Source of the DNA: Arcobacter arenosus
Lineage (GTDB): Bacteria > Campylobacterota > Campylobacteria > Campylobacterales > Arcobacteraceae
Assembly: GCF_005771535.1 (NCBI RefSeq)
Contig: NZ_VANU01000008.1
Coordinates: 60,291-124,290 of the forward strand
DNA length: 64,000 bases
Direction of reading: 5' to 3'
The notes beneath the pieces are model-generated. The model was not told the DNA's origin, ran no database searches, and saw only the letters and a program-made list of their open reading frames with translations. Shown here one piece after another: positions 17,703 through 27,416 of the stretch (positions are counted from its first letter, which is position 1; every line of letters starts with the position of its first letter). The position numbers and the translations under genes are program-made.

Positions 17703-18464
17703 ATGTACTGGGGAGTTGACGTTGGTTCCACATATACTAAAATATGTGGAATCGATGAAAAAAAACAGATTATTGATACAAAAGTTATTCCAACAATTGT
17801 AAATCAAGATGAGATAGTAAAAACATATTTAGAAGATAAAAATGTTGAAATGTTAGTTTCAACTGGATATGGAAGACATATGATAGAAGATACCTTTTGC
17901 TGTCCTGTTATCTCAGAAATAAAAGCCCATGCCAAAGGTGCATACTATTTTGCCCAAGAATCTCAAATGGTAATTGATCTTGGTGGACAAGATAGTAAAG
18001 TTATTATGCTTGATGGAAATGGTGGTTTTGTAGATTTCAAAATGAATGACAAATGTGCCGCAGGAACTGGAAAGTTTTTAGAAATAGCTTCAAGTAGAAT
18101 GGGACTTGAACTTGAAGAGTTTTCAAAAATTGGTTTTGAAGCAAATAAAGAGTTAAGTATCTCAAGTATGTGTGCAGTTTTTGCAGAATCAGAAGTTATA
18201 TCTTTAATTGCAAAAAAAGAGAGTGCCGCAAATATATGTTATGCCGTCCATGATTCAATTGCTTCAAGACTTGCATCAATGGCAAGAAAATTTGCTATAA
18301 AAAGTGATGTAATACTTTTTACAGGTGGTGGAGCATTAAATGGTTTTTTACTTCATCTTCTTTCAAAAAAATTAGAAAAAAATGTAATTAGCGTAGGATA
18401 TCCTCAATTAACAGGGGCTATTGGTGCTGCTATATCTGGCTTTGAGGTTTGTAAAGAGTTTTAG
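17703..18464 (+). CDS. ATPase activator of the double-cubane reductase (BadF/BcrA/HgdC family, YjiL-like)
   Basis: This 253-residue ASKHA-fold ATPase would inject electrons into its partner at the cost of ATP. It has the phosphate-1 motif GVDVGSTYTK, the GGQDSKVI phosphate-2 region and the C-terminal TGGGALN adenosine motif. Two cysteines, in NDKCAAGTGKF (about residue 119) and SSMCAVFAESE (about 158), match the pair that holds the 4Fe-4S cluster at the dimer interface. It starts four bases after the reductase, so they form an operon. Confidence 0.9.
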   Translation: MYWGVDVGSTYTKICGIDEKKQIIDTKVIPTIVNQDEIVKTYLEDKNVEMLVSTGYGRHMIEDTFCCPVISEIKAHAKGAYYFAQESQMVIDLGGQDSKVIMLDGNGGFVDFKMNDKCAAGTGKFLEIASSRMGLELEEFSKIGFEANKELSISSMCAVFAESEVISLIAKKESAANICYAVHDSIASRLASMARKFAIKSDVILFTGGGALNGFLLHLLSKKLEKNVISVGYPQLTGAIGAAISGFEVCKEF

Positions 18465-18523
18465 AGCTTGTAAATGGTTTATTTATAATTTATGGGAGTT
18501 AGGAATATTGAAAATAATCGATT

Positions 18524-19162
18524 TTAAAAAGATCTTAGTCGATTCCAATCTAATATTTTATATTTATGGAATCCAACTTTTGTAATTATCTTTTCAGAAA
18601 TCAATTCATTGAACACTGTTGATACAGTTTGTCTCTTAGCTCCAATAAAGGTTGAAAATTCTTGCATTGAAAAATCAAGATTAATTACAACATCTTCTTT
18701 TTTATCCAAATATTTTTGCATTAAAGCAACTTCAACAAGAAAATATGAAATTCTTGTTCGGCAGTTTTTAAAAACAAGCATTTGAATAATTCTTCTTTCA
18801 ATTTCAGCTCTTAATTTAAGTGAAGCTAATACTGCAGTTGCAAAACTTGGAGTTCTAAAAAAATTCTCAAACTGAATTGCATCAATTACATATACTTCAG
18901 ATTCTTCTAAAAACTCTATTACACATGTTTCAACAGGGATAATTATATTGTTTTTTTCTAAGTGATAAAGAACAAACTCTTGTTCATCTCCATATATACT
19001 TACTTTTGCCTTACCATTTTTAAAAACAAATAAATTTAATTTATCATCAGAATATTCTATATTATTCTTAGAAAACTTTTTTATAGGAATTGAATTAAAC
19101 TCCTCTTCTGAAAGTACAGAAGATAAATCAACTGAATCAATTTTTATTCTACTAAATGGCAT
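18524..19162 (-). CDS. CooA-like Crp/Fnr-family transcription regulator
   Basis: The 212-residue protein has an N-terminal cyclic-nucleotide-binding-type sensor domain, a long dimer helix (about 105-130) and a C-terminal winged helix-turn-helix. The recognition helix reads AKRQTVSTVFNEL, with Arg-Gln-(x2)-Ser as in the CO sensor CooA, whose half-site is TGTCA. Start MPF keeps a Pro2 like CooA, and much of the sensor domain resembles CooA as I recall it. Where CooA has its haem ligands Cys75/His77, this protein seems to have Ile and Val (NIIIPVETC), so haem/CO sensing is doubtful. Three TGTCA-N6-TGACA sites in the window include one before its own gene and one before the adjacent formate hydrogenlyase operon. 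Confidence 0.85.
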   Translation of the reverse strand: MPFSRIKIDSVDLSSVLSEEEFNSIPIKKFSKNNIEYSDDKLNLFVFKNGKAKVSIYGDEQEFVLYHLEKNNIIIPVETCVIEFLEESEVYVIDAIQFENFFRTPSFATAVLASLKLRAEIERRIIQMLVFKNCRTRISYFLVEVALMQKYLDKKEDVVINLDFSMQEFSTFIGAKRQTVSTVFNELISEKIITKVGFHKYKILDWNRLRSF

Positions 19163-19248
19163 AAGTTATTTATCCCCCCTCTTTTTAATAAAACATTATA
19201 GTAAACTAAAAAAATATTTTTAGTTTTAAATATAAACTTAGTTTTAAT

Positions 19249-19289
19249 ATTATCAGAAAAAAAATTTACAAAGTGTCATTTATCTGACA
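19249..19289 (-). promoter_or_regulatory. CooA-like site 1 with -10 box before the regulator gene
   Basis: TGTCA-TTTATC-TGACA (19274-19289) is a palindromic Crp/Fnr-type site. On the minus strand GATAAT (19254-19249) lies with its centre 30 bases away, the geometry of activation from -41.5. This suggests that the regulator controls itself. The 387-base gap 19163-19549 holds this site, site 2 and AT-rich sequence. Confidence 0.65.
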
Positions 19290-19434
19290 GTTAACTCTTG
19301 TTTTTCTTGCAATTTTATTTTCTGATTGAATGGTAGTTAAAAAGTGTATTTAAAATAAAAACCTACTTCACATATAATTTTACTTAAAAGAATAGTAAAA
19401 GTTAATTAAATTTTACCAAAACACTTGACTGAAC

Positions 19435-19477
19435 TGTCATTCATGTGACAGACAGATAAAAAATAAACTATTAAAAT
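19435..19477 (+). promoter_or_regulatory. CooA-like site 2 and -10 region of the formate hydrogenlyase operon
   Basis: TGTCA-TTCATG-TGACA (19435-19450, extended to CTGTCA/TGACAG) is followed by TATTAAAAT (19469-19477), whose centre is about 30 bases downstream. This fits a class II activated promoter with a start near 19484, leaving a leader of about 65 bases to fdhF. Confidence 0.7.
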
Positions 19478-19549
19478 TCTACTTGAATATTAAATATAGC
19501 TTATTAAATTAAGAGTATTTTAAGTATTACATTATAAAGAGAGGTAGAT

Positions 19550-21787
19550 ATGAAAAAGTTTCAAACTACATGTCCTTATTGTGGAACAGGCTGTAATATT
19601 GATTTATTTGTAGAAAATAATAAGATAGTAAAAGCTGAACCTACAAAAGAACATCATGTCAATGACGGTGAACTTTGTCTTAAAGGACTTTATGGTTGGG
19701 AATATGTACATTCCCCAAGAAGACTAACTAAACCAATGATTAGAAAGAAAAATGGCGAATTTTCTAAAGATGGTGATTTAGTAGAAGTTAGTTTTGATGA
19801 AGCTTATGATTTTGTTGCTCAAAGAATGAAATCAACAGTTGAAAAGTATGGTGCAGACAGTTTGATGGGATTCTCATCGGCAAGATGCTCAAATGAAGAT
19901 AACTATACATTTCAAAAATTATTTAGAACACAAGGAACTAATAATATAGATCACTGTGCAAGATTATGACATGGTCCTACAGTAGTCGGTTTGACTAAAA
20001 CATTAGGAAACGGGACCATGACAAATGATCTAACAGAGTTTGCAACTCATTCAGATGTATTGTTTTTAATAGGTACAAATACAAGTGAATGTCATCCCAT
20101 CATAGCAATGCAAATGTTAAGGGGTATTGAACGTGGAGCTAAGATGATCGTAATTGATCCAAAAGAGACTGACATGGCGAAAAAGGCAGACATCTTTTTA
20201 CAAATTCCAGTTGGATACAACATTCCATTATTAAATGCATTCATTAATTATATCATAGAAAACAATTTATATGATAAAGATTTTGTAAAAAATCACACTC
20301 AAGGTTTTGAATATGTGAAAGAGGCAGTAAAAGGTTTTACTCCTCAAAAAGTTGAAGAAGAGACAGGAATACCTGCACAAAAAGTAATTGAAGTAGCTGA
20401 ATTATATGCAAAAGCAGGCACTGCTGCGATTTGTTACACTATGGGTATGACTCAGTTTATTGATGGGACATCAAACATTTTCTCATTATCAAACCTTGCT
20501 TTATTAACAGGTAATTTAGGAAAAAAGGGTGGAGGAGTAAATCCTCTTAGAGGTCAAAATAATGTGCAAGGTGCATGTGATATGGGTGCTTTACCTCATG
20601 TTGTACCAAATGGTTTGGTTACATCAGAAGAAGTAAGAGCACACATAAAAGAGATTTGGGGTTATGATATTAGTTCAAAACCGGGATATTCATTAACATC
20701 AGCACCACATAAAATAGAAGAAGGAAAAGTTAAATTTCTTTATGTATTTGGTGAAAATCCAGTAATGAGTGACCCATGGACAGAACACTTTATTCATGTA
20801 ACTGAAATTGTAGAGACTTTAGTTGTTCAAGATATATTTTTAACTGAAACTGCCCAAAAAGCTGATGTTATTTTACCATCTGCATGTTGGGGAGAAAAAG
20901 AAGGAACTTTTATAAACACTTCAAGAAGAGTTCAATTAATTTCAAAAGCAGTTGAACCAGCTCTTGGATTAGAAGCCGATTGGAAAGTTATTTGTAACAT
21001 TGCAAATAGAATAGGGTTAAATGGTTTTGACTTTTACAAAGCCCAAGAGATTTGGGAAGAGATTAGAAAAGTAAATCCAAATTTCTTTGGTGGAATATCT
21101 TATGAAAGACTAAAAAAACTAGATGGAATATCTTGGCCTTGCCCTACTGAAGATCATGAAGGAACGCCTGTATTGTATGAAGGAAATAAATCAATGCTTC
21201 CTGATGGTAAATTTAAATTTGCTCCAGTTGTATACGCAGATGAAAAAGAAAATAGAGCTATCTTAGAACAAGAAATTATTAAAAAAATGAATATACCAGA
21301 AGGTTATCCAGTTGGTTCAGGTGCTTTAAGTGAAAAAGTAAATGAACTTTATCCTTGTTTATTTACAACAGGAAGAAAAGTTTATCACTATCATACAGGA
21401 ACAATGACAAGAGAATGTAAACCTCTAGAACTAGGTTCAGACATTATGGGACCAGCAATTGAAGTTAGTCCTGATATTGCAAATGCAAGAGATTTACAAG
21501 AAAATTGTTATGCAGTTGTTGAAAATAAAAGAGGAAGAATTGCAGCAAAAGTTAGAATAAATCCAGACCTTAGACATGGAACAATTTTTACTACATTTCA
21601 TTATGCTGAAGCAGATGGAAATGAATTAGCAAATGCGGAAGAAACAGATCCATTATCAGGTATGAATCCACTTAAAATGACTATTGCTGCCATTAAAAAG
21701 ATTTCAGAAGAGGAATTTATCAAGATTCGTCATGAATCTGATATGCAAATGCACCCTTCTGAACAATATAGAACAGTAAGGAGATAG
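19550..21787 (+). CDS. fdhF: Formate dehydrogenase H-type catalytic subunit, selenocysteine-containing
   Basis: This enzyme oxidises formate to CO2 and feeds the group 4 hydrogenase encoded next to it. An in-frame TGA at 19967-19969 is read as Sec140, the same position as in E. coli FdhF, in the context CARL-Sec-HGPTV. With readthrough the protein has 745 residues. The N-terminal 4Fe-4S motif is CPYCGTGCN with C at GELCLKG, and molybdo/tungsto-pterin guanine dinucleotide binding is expected over the rest. There is no Tat signal, so it is cytoplasmic. It heads the operon, and its stop overlaps the ribosome-binding site of hyfA. Confidence 0.95.
19967..19997 (+). promoter_or_regulatory. Sec TGA codon and SECIS hairpin in fdhF
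   Basis: TGA (19967-19969) is followed after 13 bases by TAGTC-GGTTT-GACTA (19983-19997), a 5-bp stem with a G-starting loop. The respiratory fdhA has the same spacing. Confidence 0.8.
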
Positions 21788-21789
21788 TT

Positions 21790-22365
21790 ATGAGTTTACA
21801 ATCAAAAGTAAATCAATTTGTAATTGCTAATCCTAAAGTTTGTATTGGATGTGCAACATGTATGGCTGGTTGTTACGAATCTTCTTACAAAAGGGGAAAA
21901 CTTGCAGTTTCTAGATTAATTGTAACTAGAACTGCAAGTGGAACAATGCCTAACCAATGTAGACAATGTGAAGATGCACCTTGTGCAAATGTTTGTCCTA
22001 CCGGAGCATTAAGAATTGGTGAAAAAAGTATTGAATTATATGAAGAGATATGTATTGGGTGCAAAATGTGTACTCTTGCATGTCCTTTTGGTGCAATAAA
22101 AGCAGAAGCTGAAATTATGCCATCGGTAAATTATTCAATGGAACCAAAATACAACTTAGGTTTAGAATCTGAATCAGGTGCAAAAAGTATTGCAATTAAG
22201 TGCGATTTATGTGCAGGCTCTGAAAGTGGTCCAACTTGTGTCCAAGTTTGTCCTACCGGAGCATTGATGTTTGTAAATGGTAAAGATGGTCAGAGTAATT
22301 TAGTAAATAAGAAATCGGAAGAAGCGGTATCATCATTTATTGAAATACTTTCAAAGAATTTGTAA
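21790..22365 (+). CDS. hyfA: Formate hydrogenlyase 4Fe-4S electron carrier (HyfA/HycB type)
   Basis: The 191-residue ferredoxin-like protein holds four 4Fe-4S motifs: CIGCATCMAGCYES, CRQCEDAPCANVCPTG, CIGCKMCTLACPFG and the pair CDLCAGS/CVQVCPTG. It should carry electrons from FdhF to the hydrogenase module. It has no Tat signal or membrane anchor, in line with a cytoplasmic complex. It starts two bases after the fdhF stop. Confidence 0.9.
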   Translation: MSLQSKVNQFVIANPKVCIGCATCMAGCYESSYKRGKLAVSRLIVTRTASGTMPNQCRQCEDAPCANVCPTGALRIGEKSIELYEEICIGCKMCTLACPFGAIKAEAEIMPSVNYSMEPKYNLGLESESGAKSIAIKCDLCAGSESGPTCVQVCPTGALMFVNGKDGQSNLVNKKSEEAVSSFIEILSKNL

Positions 22366-22375
22366 AGGATTATAA

Positions 22376-24337
22376 ATGACACAAGTATATTTGATATATC
22401 TAGTTGGTTGTGTTGTTTCACTTTTATTATATAAAAAAAATAATCTAGCTGCAAAAGTTGGTTTTTCAATTTCTGCAGTTGCATCATTGATTGGTGTATT
22501 TTATTTTTTAATTAATATAGGAGAGACAAGCACTTATAACTTTAGTGAACAACTATTATATAGCCCAAACTTTACATTAGAACCAGTAGGAAACTTCTTT
22601 TCTTTTGTTATTTCACTAATTGCACTTGCTTCTTCAATTTATGCAATTCAGTATTCGCAAGAGTATGAAAAAAAAGGAAGTTTAGCTGTAATGGCATTTC
22701 TTTTTAATGCATTTATTCTATCAATGCTTTTAGTTGTATCGGCATCTGATGTTTTTTGGTTTATGATTTATTGGGAAATTATGACTGTTGTTTCTGCATT
22801 TTTAATTTGTTTTAATGATTCAAAAAGTTCTTTAAAAGCAATTATGATTTATCTAGGAGTTGCTCATTTTGGAGGAATGTGTATTTTATCTGCATTCTTA
22901 TTATTGGCATCACAATCTGGCTCTTTAGAGTTTAGCTCTTTTACAAGTGTAGAGATGTCACCATTATATGCGAGTGCAATTTTTATATTAGCTTTAGTTG
23001 GTTTTGGTTCAAAAGCAGGTATGTTTCCTTTTCATGTTTGGCTTCCGAAAGCTCACCCAGCTGCACCTTCAAATATCTCTGCATTAATGAGTGGAGTGAT
23101 GATTAAATTAGGTTTATTTGGGATTATAAAATTTTGTTTGTGGCTTCCTATTCAAGAATGGTGGGGATTATTAATTGTTGTATTAGGAGCATTGTCTTCT
23201 CTTTTAGGTGTTTTATATGCATTAATTCAACACGATTATAAAGCTTTACTTGCTTATCACTCAGTTGAAAATATAGGAATTATTTTATTAGGAATTGGAA
23301 CAGGAGTTTATGGAATAGCAATAAATTCACCTATTTTAGCAACAATTGGTTTTTTAGCTGGACTATACCATGTCGTAAATCATGCTATTTTTAAAGGTTT
23401 ATTATTTTTAGCTGCAGGTAGTGTTTTATTTAGAACTCATACAAGAGAAATTGAAGTATTAGGTGGCTTAGCAAAAAAGATGCCATTTACAGCAATTGGA
23501 ATGTTTGTTGGTGTAATGGGTATTGCCGCGCTACCTCCTTTGAATGGTTTTGTAAGTGAATGGTTTACTTATCACGGAATGATTCAAGGTGCTTTAAGTG
23601 AAGGTATTCTTCCTAGAACTGTATTTACTTTATCAGTCATTGCTTTAGCACTTACAGGTGTTTTAGTTGTTATTCACTTAAAATTATATGCAGTTATCTT
23701 TGCTGGGACTCCAAGGGATAAAAAAATCTGGGATAATGCAAAAGAAGCACCTCTTTCAATGTTAGTTGGAATGTTTATTCTTATAGTTGGATGTTTTGCC
23801 TTTGGTATAGGTGCTAGTGTAGTAACTGAAAATATAATGACAGTTGTTACTTCATTTAGTGGCGCTTACGAAGCAACACCTGATGGAGGATTTATTGCCT
23901 CAACTTTAGGAAATAAGATCTCACTTCCATTAATAACAATGGTATTAGTAGGAGCTATGACTTTACCTTTCCTTATAGTAGTTATTTTTAGAGCTAATAA
24001 AACAAAACCAAGAGAGACTGATCCTTGGGCTTGTGGATTTAAATATAGTTCTAGAATGCAAATGGTAGCAGGTCCATTTACTGGTGACTTAAGAAGATTG
24101 ATGGAATGGTTATTTAGAAGTAAGCCTACTGTAGAAGATAGAGGTTATTTTGAACCAGTAGTTTATACAGATAAACCAAAAGATATTTGGTGGAATGCAT
24201 TTTATGCGCCAATAATAAATTTAACTATGTATTGTGTTAGAAAAATTGGTCTTTTACAAAATGGTAGCACTTCGGCTTATTCTGTATATATTTTATTAGG
24301 CTTATGTCTGTTTTTAGTCATAAGTTATTTATTGTAG
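22376..24337 (+). CDS. hyfB: Hydrogenase-4 antiporter-like membrane subunit HyfB
   Basis: This 653-residue membrane protein belongs to the NuoL/MrpA-like proton-transport family, equivalent to HycC of E. coli FHL-1. Sixteen or so hydrophobic segments can be seen. The conserved core includes a Glu in YWEIMTVVS, a Lys in GFGSKAGMFPFHVWLPKAHPAAP and a His in LAGLYHVVNHAIFKGLLFLAAG. It may couple H2 evolution to ion movement. It follows hyfA by ten bases. Confidence 0.92.
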   Translation: MTQVYLIYLVGCVVSLLLYKKNNLAAKVGFSISAVASLIGVFYFLINIGETSTYNFSEQLLYSPNFTLEPVGNFFSFVISLIALASSIYAIQYSQEYEKKGSLAVMAFLFNAFILSMLLVVSASDVFWFMIYWEIMTVVSAFLICFNDSKSSLKAIMIYLGVAHFGGMCILSAFLLLASQSGSLEFSSFTSVEMSPLYASAIFILALVGFGSKAGMFPFHVWLPKAHPAAPSNISALMSGVMIKLGLFGIIKFCLWLPIQEWWGLLIVVLGALSSLLGVLYALIQHDYKALLAYHSVENIGIILLGIGTGVYGIAINSPILATIGFLAGLYHVVNHAIFKGLLFLAAGSVLFRTHTREIEVLGGLAKKMPFTAIGMFVGVMGIAALPPLNGFVSEWFTYHGMIQGALSEGILPRTVFTLSVIALALTGVLVVIHLKLYAVIFAGTPRDKKIWDNAKEAPLSMLVGMFILIVGCFAFGIGASVVTENIMTVVTSFSGAYEATPDGGFIASTLGNKISLPLITMVLVGAMTLPFLIVVIFRANKTKPRETDPWACGFKYSSRMQMVAGPFTGDLRRLMEWLFRSKPTVEDRGYFEPVVYTDKPKDIWWNAFYAPIINLTMYCVRKIGLLQNGSTSAYSVYILLGLCLFLVISYLL

Positions 24338-24346
24338 GAGCATGTT

Positions 24347-25267
24347 ATGAGTATATTTTTTATGTTATTACAAGTAGTAGTAATTATCATGCTTGCACCT
24401 TTATTTGATGGGATGGCCAGAGTATTAAGAGCAAGATTGCAATCAAGAAGAGGACCTTCAGATTTTTTCCAAACTTATAGAGATATTCAAAAACTTTTTA
24501 AAAGAGGAAGAACAGTACCAGAATGTTCTCATTGGGTATTTAGATTTGGGCCTTATACATTATTTGGGGCAGGGGCTGCATTACTTGCAGTTATACCTAT
24601 TTCATATAATGCTGGCTCATTAGCTTCATATGCCTCTGATATTTTTGTTGTTCTTTATATTGGTGCAATGTTAAGATTTATTTTTGGTGCAGCTTCAATT
24701 GACTCAGGAAATCCTTTTGCTGGTGTAGGTGGAAGTAGAGAACAGATGTTAGCCGTTTTTGTTGAACCTGTAATGATGAGTAGTTTATTAGTAGTAATGC
24801 TTTTAGCAAAAACTTCAAATTTAGCTGAAATACAAATGTTGGTTCAAAATGGTGATATAGGTTATCAAATGCCAGCTTTTGCAGTTGCTTCAATCTCTTT
24901 TCTTTGGGCAATGTATGTTGAGTGTGGAAGAAATCCCTATGATTTAGCAGAAGCAGAGCAAGAGATTCAAGAGGGTGTTTTAGGAGAATATGCAGGTGCA
25001 GATTTTGGTATAGCGCATGCAGGACTTATTTTAAAACAGTTTGCAATGATTGGTATGTTTTTAACTATATTTGAACCATGGACTTTTGAAAATTCATTTC
25101 TCGCATTAATAGTTTTTATTTTAAAAGCTGGTATTTTTTATGTTGCTGCAGTATTTATTGATAATTTTGGACCTAGATATAAATTATTAACAAGTTTTAA
25201 ATCAAATGCTATAGTCGCACTTTGCGTTTCTTCAGTTGCATTGATTTTATATATAGTAGGAGTTTAA
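24347..25267 (+). CDS. hyfC: Hydrogenase-4 membrane anchor HyfC/HycD (NuoH-like)
   Basis: The 306-residue NuoH-type subunit links the soluble hydrogenase arm to the membrane. It has about eight membrane segments, the early RRGPSDFFQTYRDIQKL loop, and NPYDLAEAEQEIQEG near residue 200, the NuoH-like acidic loop. It lies between two antiporter-like genes, as in hyf operons. Confidence 0.92.
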   Translation: MSIFFMLLQVVVIIMLAPLFDGMARVLRARLQSRRGPSDFFQTYRDIQKLFKRGRTVPECSHWVFRFGPYTLFGAGAALLAVIPISYNAGSLASYASDIFVVLYIGAMLRFIFGAASIDSGNPFAGVGGSREQMLAVFVEPVMMSSLLVVMLLAKTSNLAEIQMLVQNGDIGYQMPAFAVASISFLWAMYVECGRNPYDLAEAEQEIQEGVLGEYAGADFGIAHAGLILKQFAMIGMFLTIFEPWTFENSFLALIVFILKAGIFYVAAVFIDNFGPRYKLLTSFKSNAIVALCVSSVALILYIVGV

Positions 25268-25268
25268 T

Positions 25269-25916
25269 ATGTTAGATTTATTAAGTATTTTATCAATAGC
25301 AATTATTATAACTTCATTAGGTGTATTTTCACTTAGAAACTACCAGTTTTCAATATATACCTATGCAGTACAAACATTTATACTTGTTTCAATATTTTTT
25401 ACATTAGCATTTAGATTTGATGCTGAACAATTAAGTATTTGGGGAATGATTGCATTTTTTACAAAAGTTGTTTTTATTCCAATGCTTTTATTAAAGTTAG
25501 TAAAAAAATTGGATGTCAAAAGTGAAGATGAACCAGTTTCTGGCTTTTTCATAAGTCCTATTATTGCTATGGGATTTTCATTAGCAATATCAATGGCAAT
25601 TTATCCAATCTATTTAGAGTTTTCTCTAATAAAAGAGGCAATTCCTTTAATGGCTTCAATTACAGTTTTCATGATGGGAATTTTTGGTTTTATTTTAAGA
25701 AATTCTGCAATAAAACAGATTTTAGCTTATTGTATGTTTGAGAATGGAATACATTTATCTCTTGCATTAATGGCTTATAACTCTCCAGAAATTGCAGAGT
25801 TAGGAATATTAACTGATGCAATTTTTGCAGTAGTGATTATGTCTATTTTAGCTCAAAGATTTTTTAAATATTTTGGATCTTTAGATGTATCTAAAGCTAA
25901 TGAGTTGAAAGGATAA
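25269..25916 (+). CDS. hyfE: Hydrogenase-4 subunit HyfE (NuoK-like membrane protein)
   Basis: This 215-residue membrane protein with about six helices matches HyfE, which is related to NuoK. A late segment AYCMFENGIHLSLALMA carries a membrane-buried Glu in the NuoK style. It starts two bases after hyfC and precedes hyfF. The E. coli order is hyfC-hyfD-hyfE; hyfD is absent here. Confidence 0.88.
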   Translation: MLDLLSILSIAIIITSLGVFSLRNYQFSIYTYAVQTFILVSIFFTLAFRFDAEQLSIWGMIAFFTKVVFIPMLLLKLVKKLDVKSEDEPVSGFFISPIIAMGFSLAISMAIYPIYLEFSLIKEAIPLMASITVFMMGIFGFILRNSAIKQILAYCMFENGIHLSLALMAYNSPEIAELGILTDAIFAVVIMSILAQRFFKYFGSLDVSKANELKG

Positions 25917-25919
25917 AAT

Positions 25920-27404
25920 ATGAATATTGAATTATTATTATTTCTAATATTGATTGTTCCATTAATCATATCAGGTCTGATTTGGTTTTTAAAAAAAGAC
26001 TTGAAAATTTTAACTTCTATTCATTTAGGAGGGGCAATTATTGAAGCAATTTTAGGATTGGCAGCTGTTGCAAGTGTTGTAAATGGCAAAACATATTTTA
26101 TCTTTGATCAGATGCTATTTTTAGACGCTGTTGGTGGAGTTTTTGTCACACTAATTGCAATTACAGGGGTTCTTGTAAATATTTATTCTATTAAATATAT
26201 GCAGTGGCAAGTTGAGAGTGCTCATATAACAGAAAAAGATGTAAAACTATTTTTTAGTTTATCTCATCTATTTATTTTTACAATGACATTTTCAGTGTTA
26301 GCAAACAATATTGTACTAATGTGGGTAGCAATTGAGGCAACTACATTATCTTCAGTATTTATGGTTGCTATAAATAAAGGTAAAAAATCAACTGAAAGTG
26401 CTTGGAAATATATAGTTATTTGTAGTATTGGTTTAGCTTTTGCTTTATATGCAACTGTTCTTTTATATAGTGCAGGTTTTTCAGTAATCAATGATAGTCA
26501 TAGTACGATGTTATGGACTACATTAATGAGTCATGCAAAAGAGATAAATTCAGATGCATTAAAATTGATTTTTGTTTTTGCATTAATTGGTTTTGGTACA
26601 AAAGCAGGATTTGCTCCAACACATACATGGTTACCAGATGTTCACTCAGAAGGTCCAGCTCCTGCTTCGGCTATGTTATCAGGTATTCTTTTAAAATGTG
26701 CTCTATTAGGTTTAGTTAGATACTACGCAATTGTTGGAAACTCAACTTTAGGATTTGAGTTTGTTCAAAGTGTAATGATTGTAAGTGGATTATTAACTGT
26801 GTTTGTAGCAGCATTATTCTTAATTAAACAACATGATGTAAAAAGAATGTTTGCTTACCATTCAATTGCACATATGGGTGTAATTGCTGTTGGTTTAGGT
26901 TTTGGTGGCTTTCTTGGTATATTTGCAGCATTATTTCATACCCTTGCTCACTCTTTTACAAAAGCGTTGGCATTTTGTGTAACAGGAAATATTCAAAAGA
27001 TTTACGGTACTAGAAATATGGAAAAAATGGGTGGAATGATTAAAATTGCACCTATTACAGCAATACTGTTTGGTATAGCAGTTTGTTCTTTAGTTGGTGT
27101 GCCAGGCTTTGCGATTTTTGTAAGTGAATTTTATATTATTCAAGAAGCTATTTCTTCAGGAGGTTATATCCCTGTAGCACTATTTATCATTGGATTGATT
27201 ATTATTTTTATCGCTGACTTTTCACATTATAATTTAGCAACTTTTGGACAAAGTAAAACAGAAGTACAGTGTGGTGAAGTGGAAAGAAAAGCAAATGCAC
27301 CTCTTATTGCTCTTGCGGCATTAATCATTATATTTGGTATTTTCACAGTTGATAGCTGGGTTAGCTTACTAAATAGTGCAGTAAAAATTATAATTGGCGT
27401 ATAA
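25920..27404 (+). CDS. hyfF: Hydrogenase-4 antiporter-like membrane subunit HyfF
   Basis: This second NuoL/M/N-type subunit has 494 residues and about 14 membrane segments. It carries Glu in MWVAIEATTLSSVF, Lys in GFGTKAGFAPTHTWLPDVHSEGPAP and His in ALFHTLAHSFTKALAF. Together with HyfB it gives the complex two proton-channel-like subunits, which marks it as hydrogenase-4 type (Hyf, FHL-2-like) rather than the simpler E. coli FHL-1. Confidence 0.92.
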   Translation: MNIELLLFLILIVPLIISGLIWFLKKDLKILTSIHLGGAIIEAILGLAAVASVVNGKTYFIFDQMLFLDAVGGVFVTLIAITGVLVNIYSIKYMQWQVESAHITEKDVKLFFSLSHLFIFTMTFSVLANNIVLMWVAIEATTLSSVFMVAINKGKKSTESAWKYIVICSIGLAFALYATVLLYSAGFSVINDSHSTMLWTTLMSHAKEINSDALKLIFVFALIGFGTKAGFAPTHTWLPDVHSEGPAPASAMLSGILLKCALLGLVRYYAIVGNSTLGFEFVQSVMIVSGLLTVFVAALFLIKQHDVKRMFAYHSIAHMGVIAVGLGFGGFLGIFAALFHTLAHSFTKALAFCVTGNIQKIYGTRNMEKMGGMIKIAPITAILFGIAVCSLVGVPGFAIFVSEFYIIQEAISSGGYIPVALFIIGLIIIFIADFSHYNLATFGQSKTEVQCGEVERKANAPLIALAALIIIFGIFTVDSWVSLLNSAVKIIIGV

Positions 27405-27416
27405 GGAGAATTCATT

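Noticed and set aside
16376..18464. 2-hydroxyglutaryl-CoA dehydratase or benzoyl-CoA reductase
   Set aside because: Those enzymes need a second catalytic subunit and CoA-pathway genes, which are absent. A single subunit with one activator fits the double-cubane group better.
19967..19969. fdhF split into two genes by a stop codon
   Set aside because: The TGA is residue 140, the known Sec position of FdhF, with a hairpin 13 bases downstream and no new ribosome-binding site.
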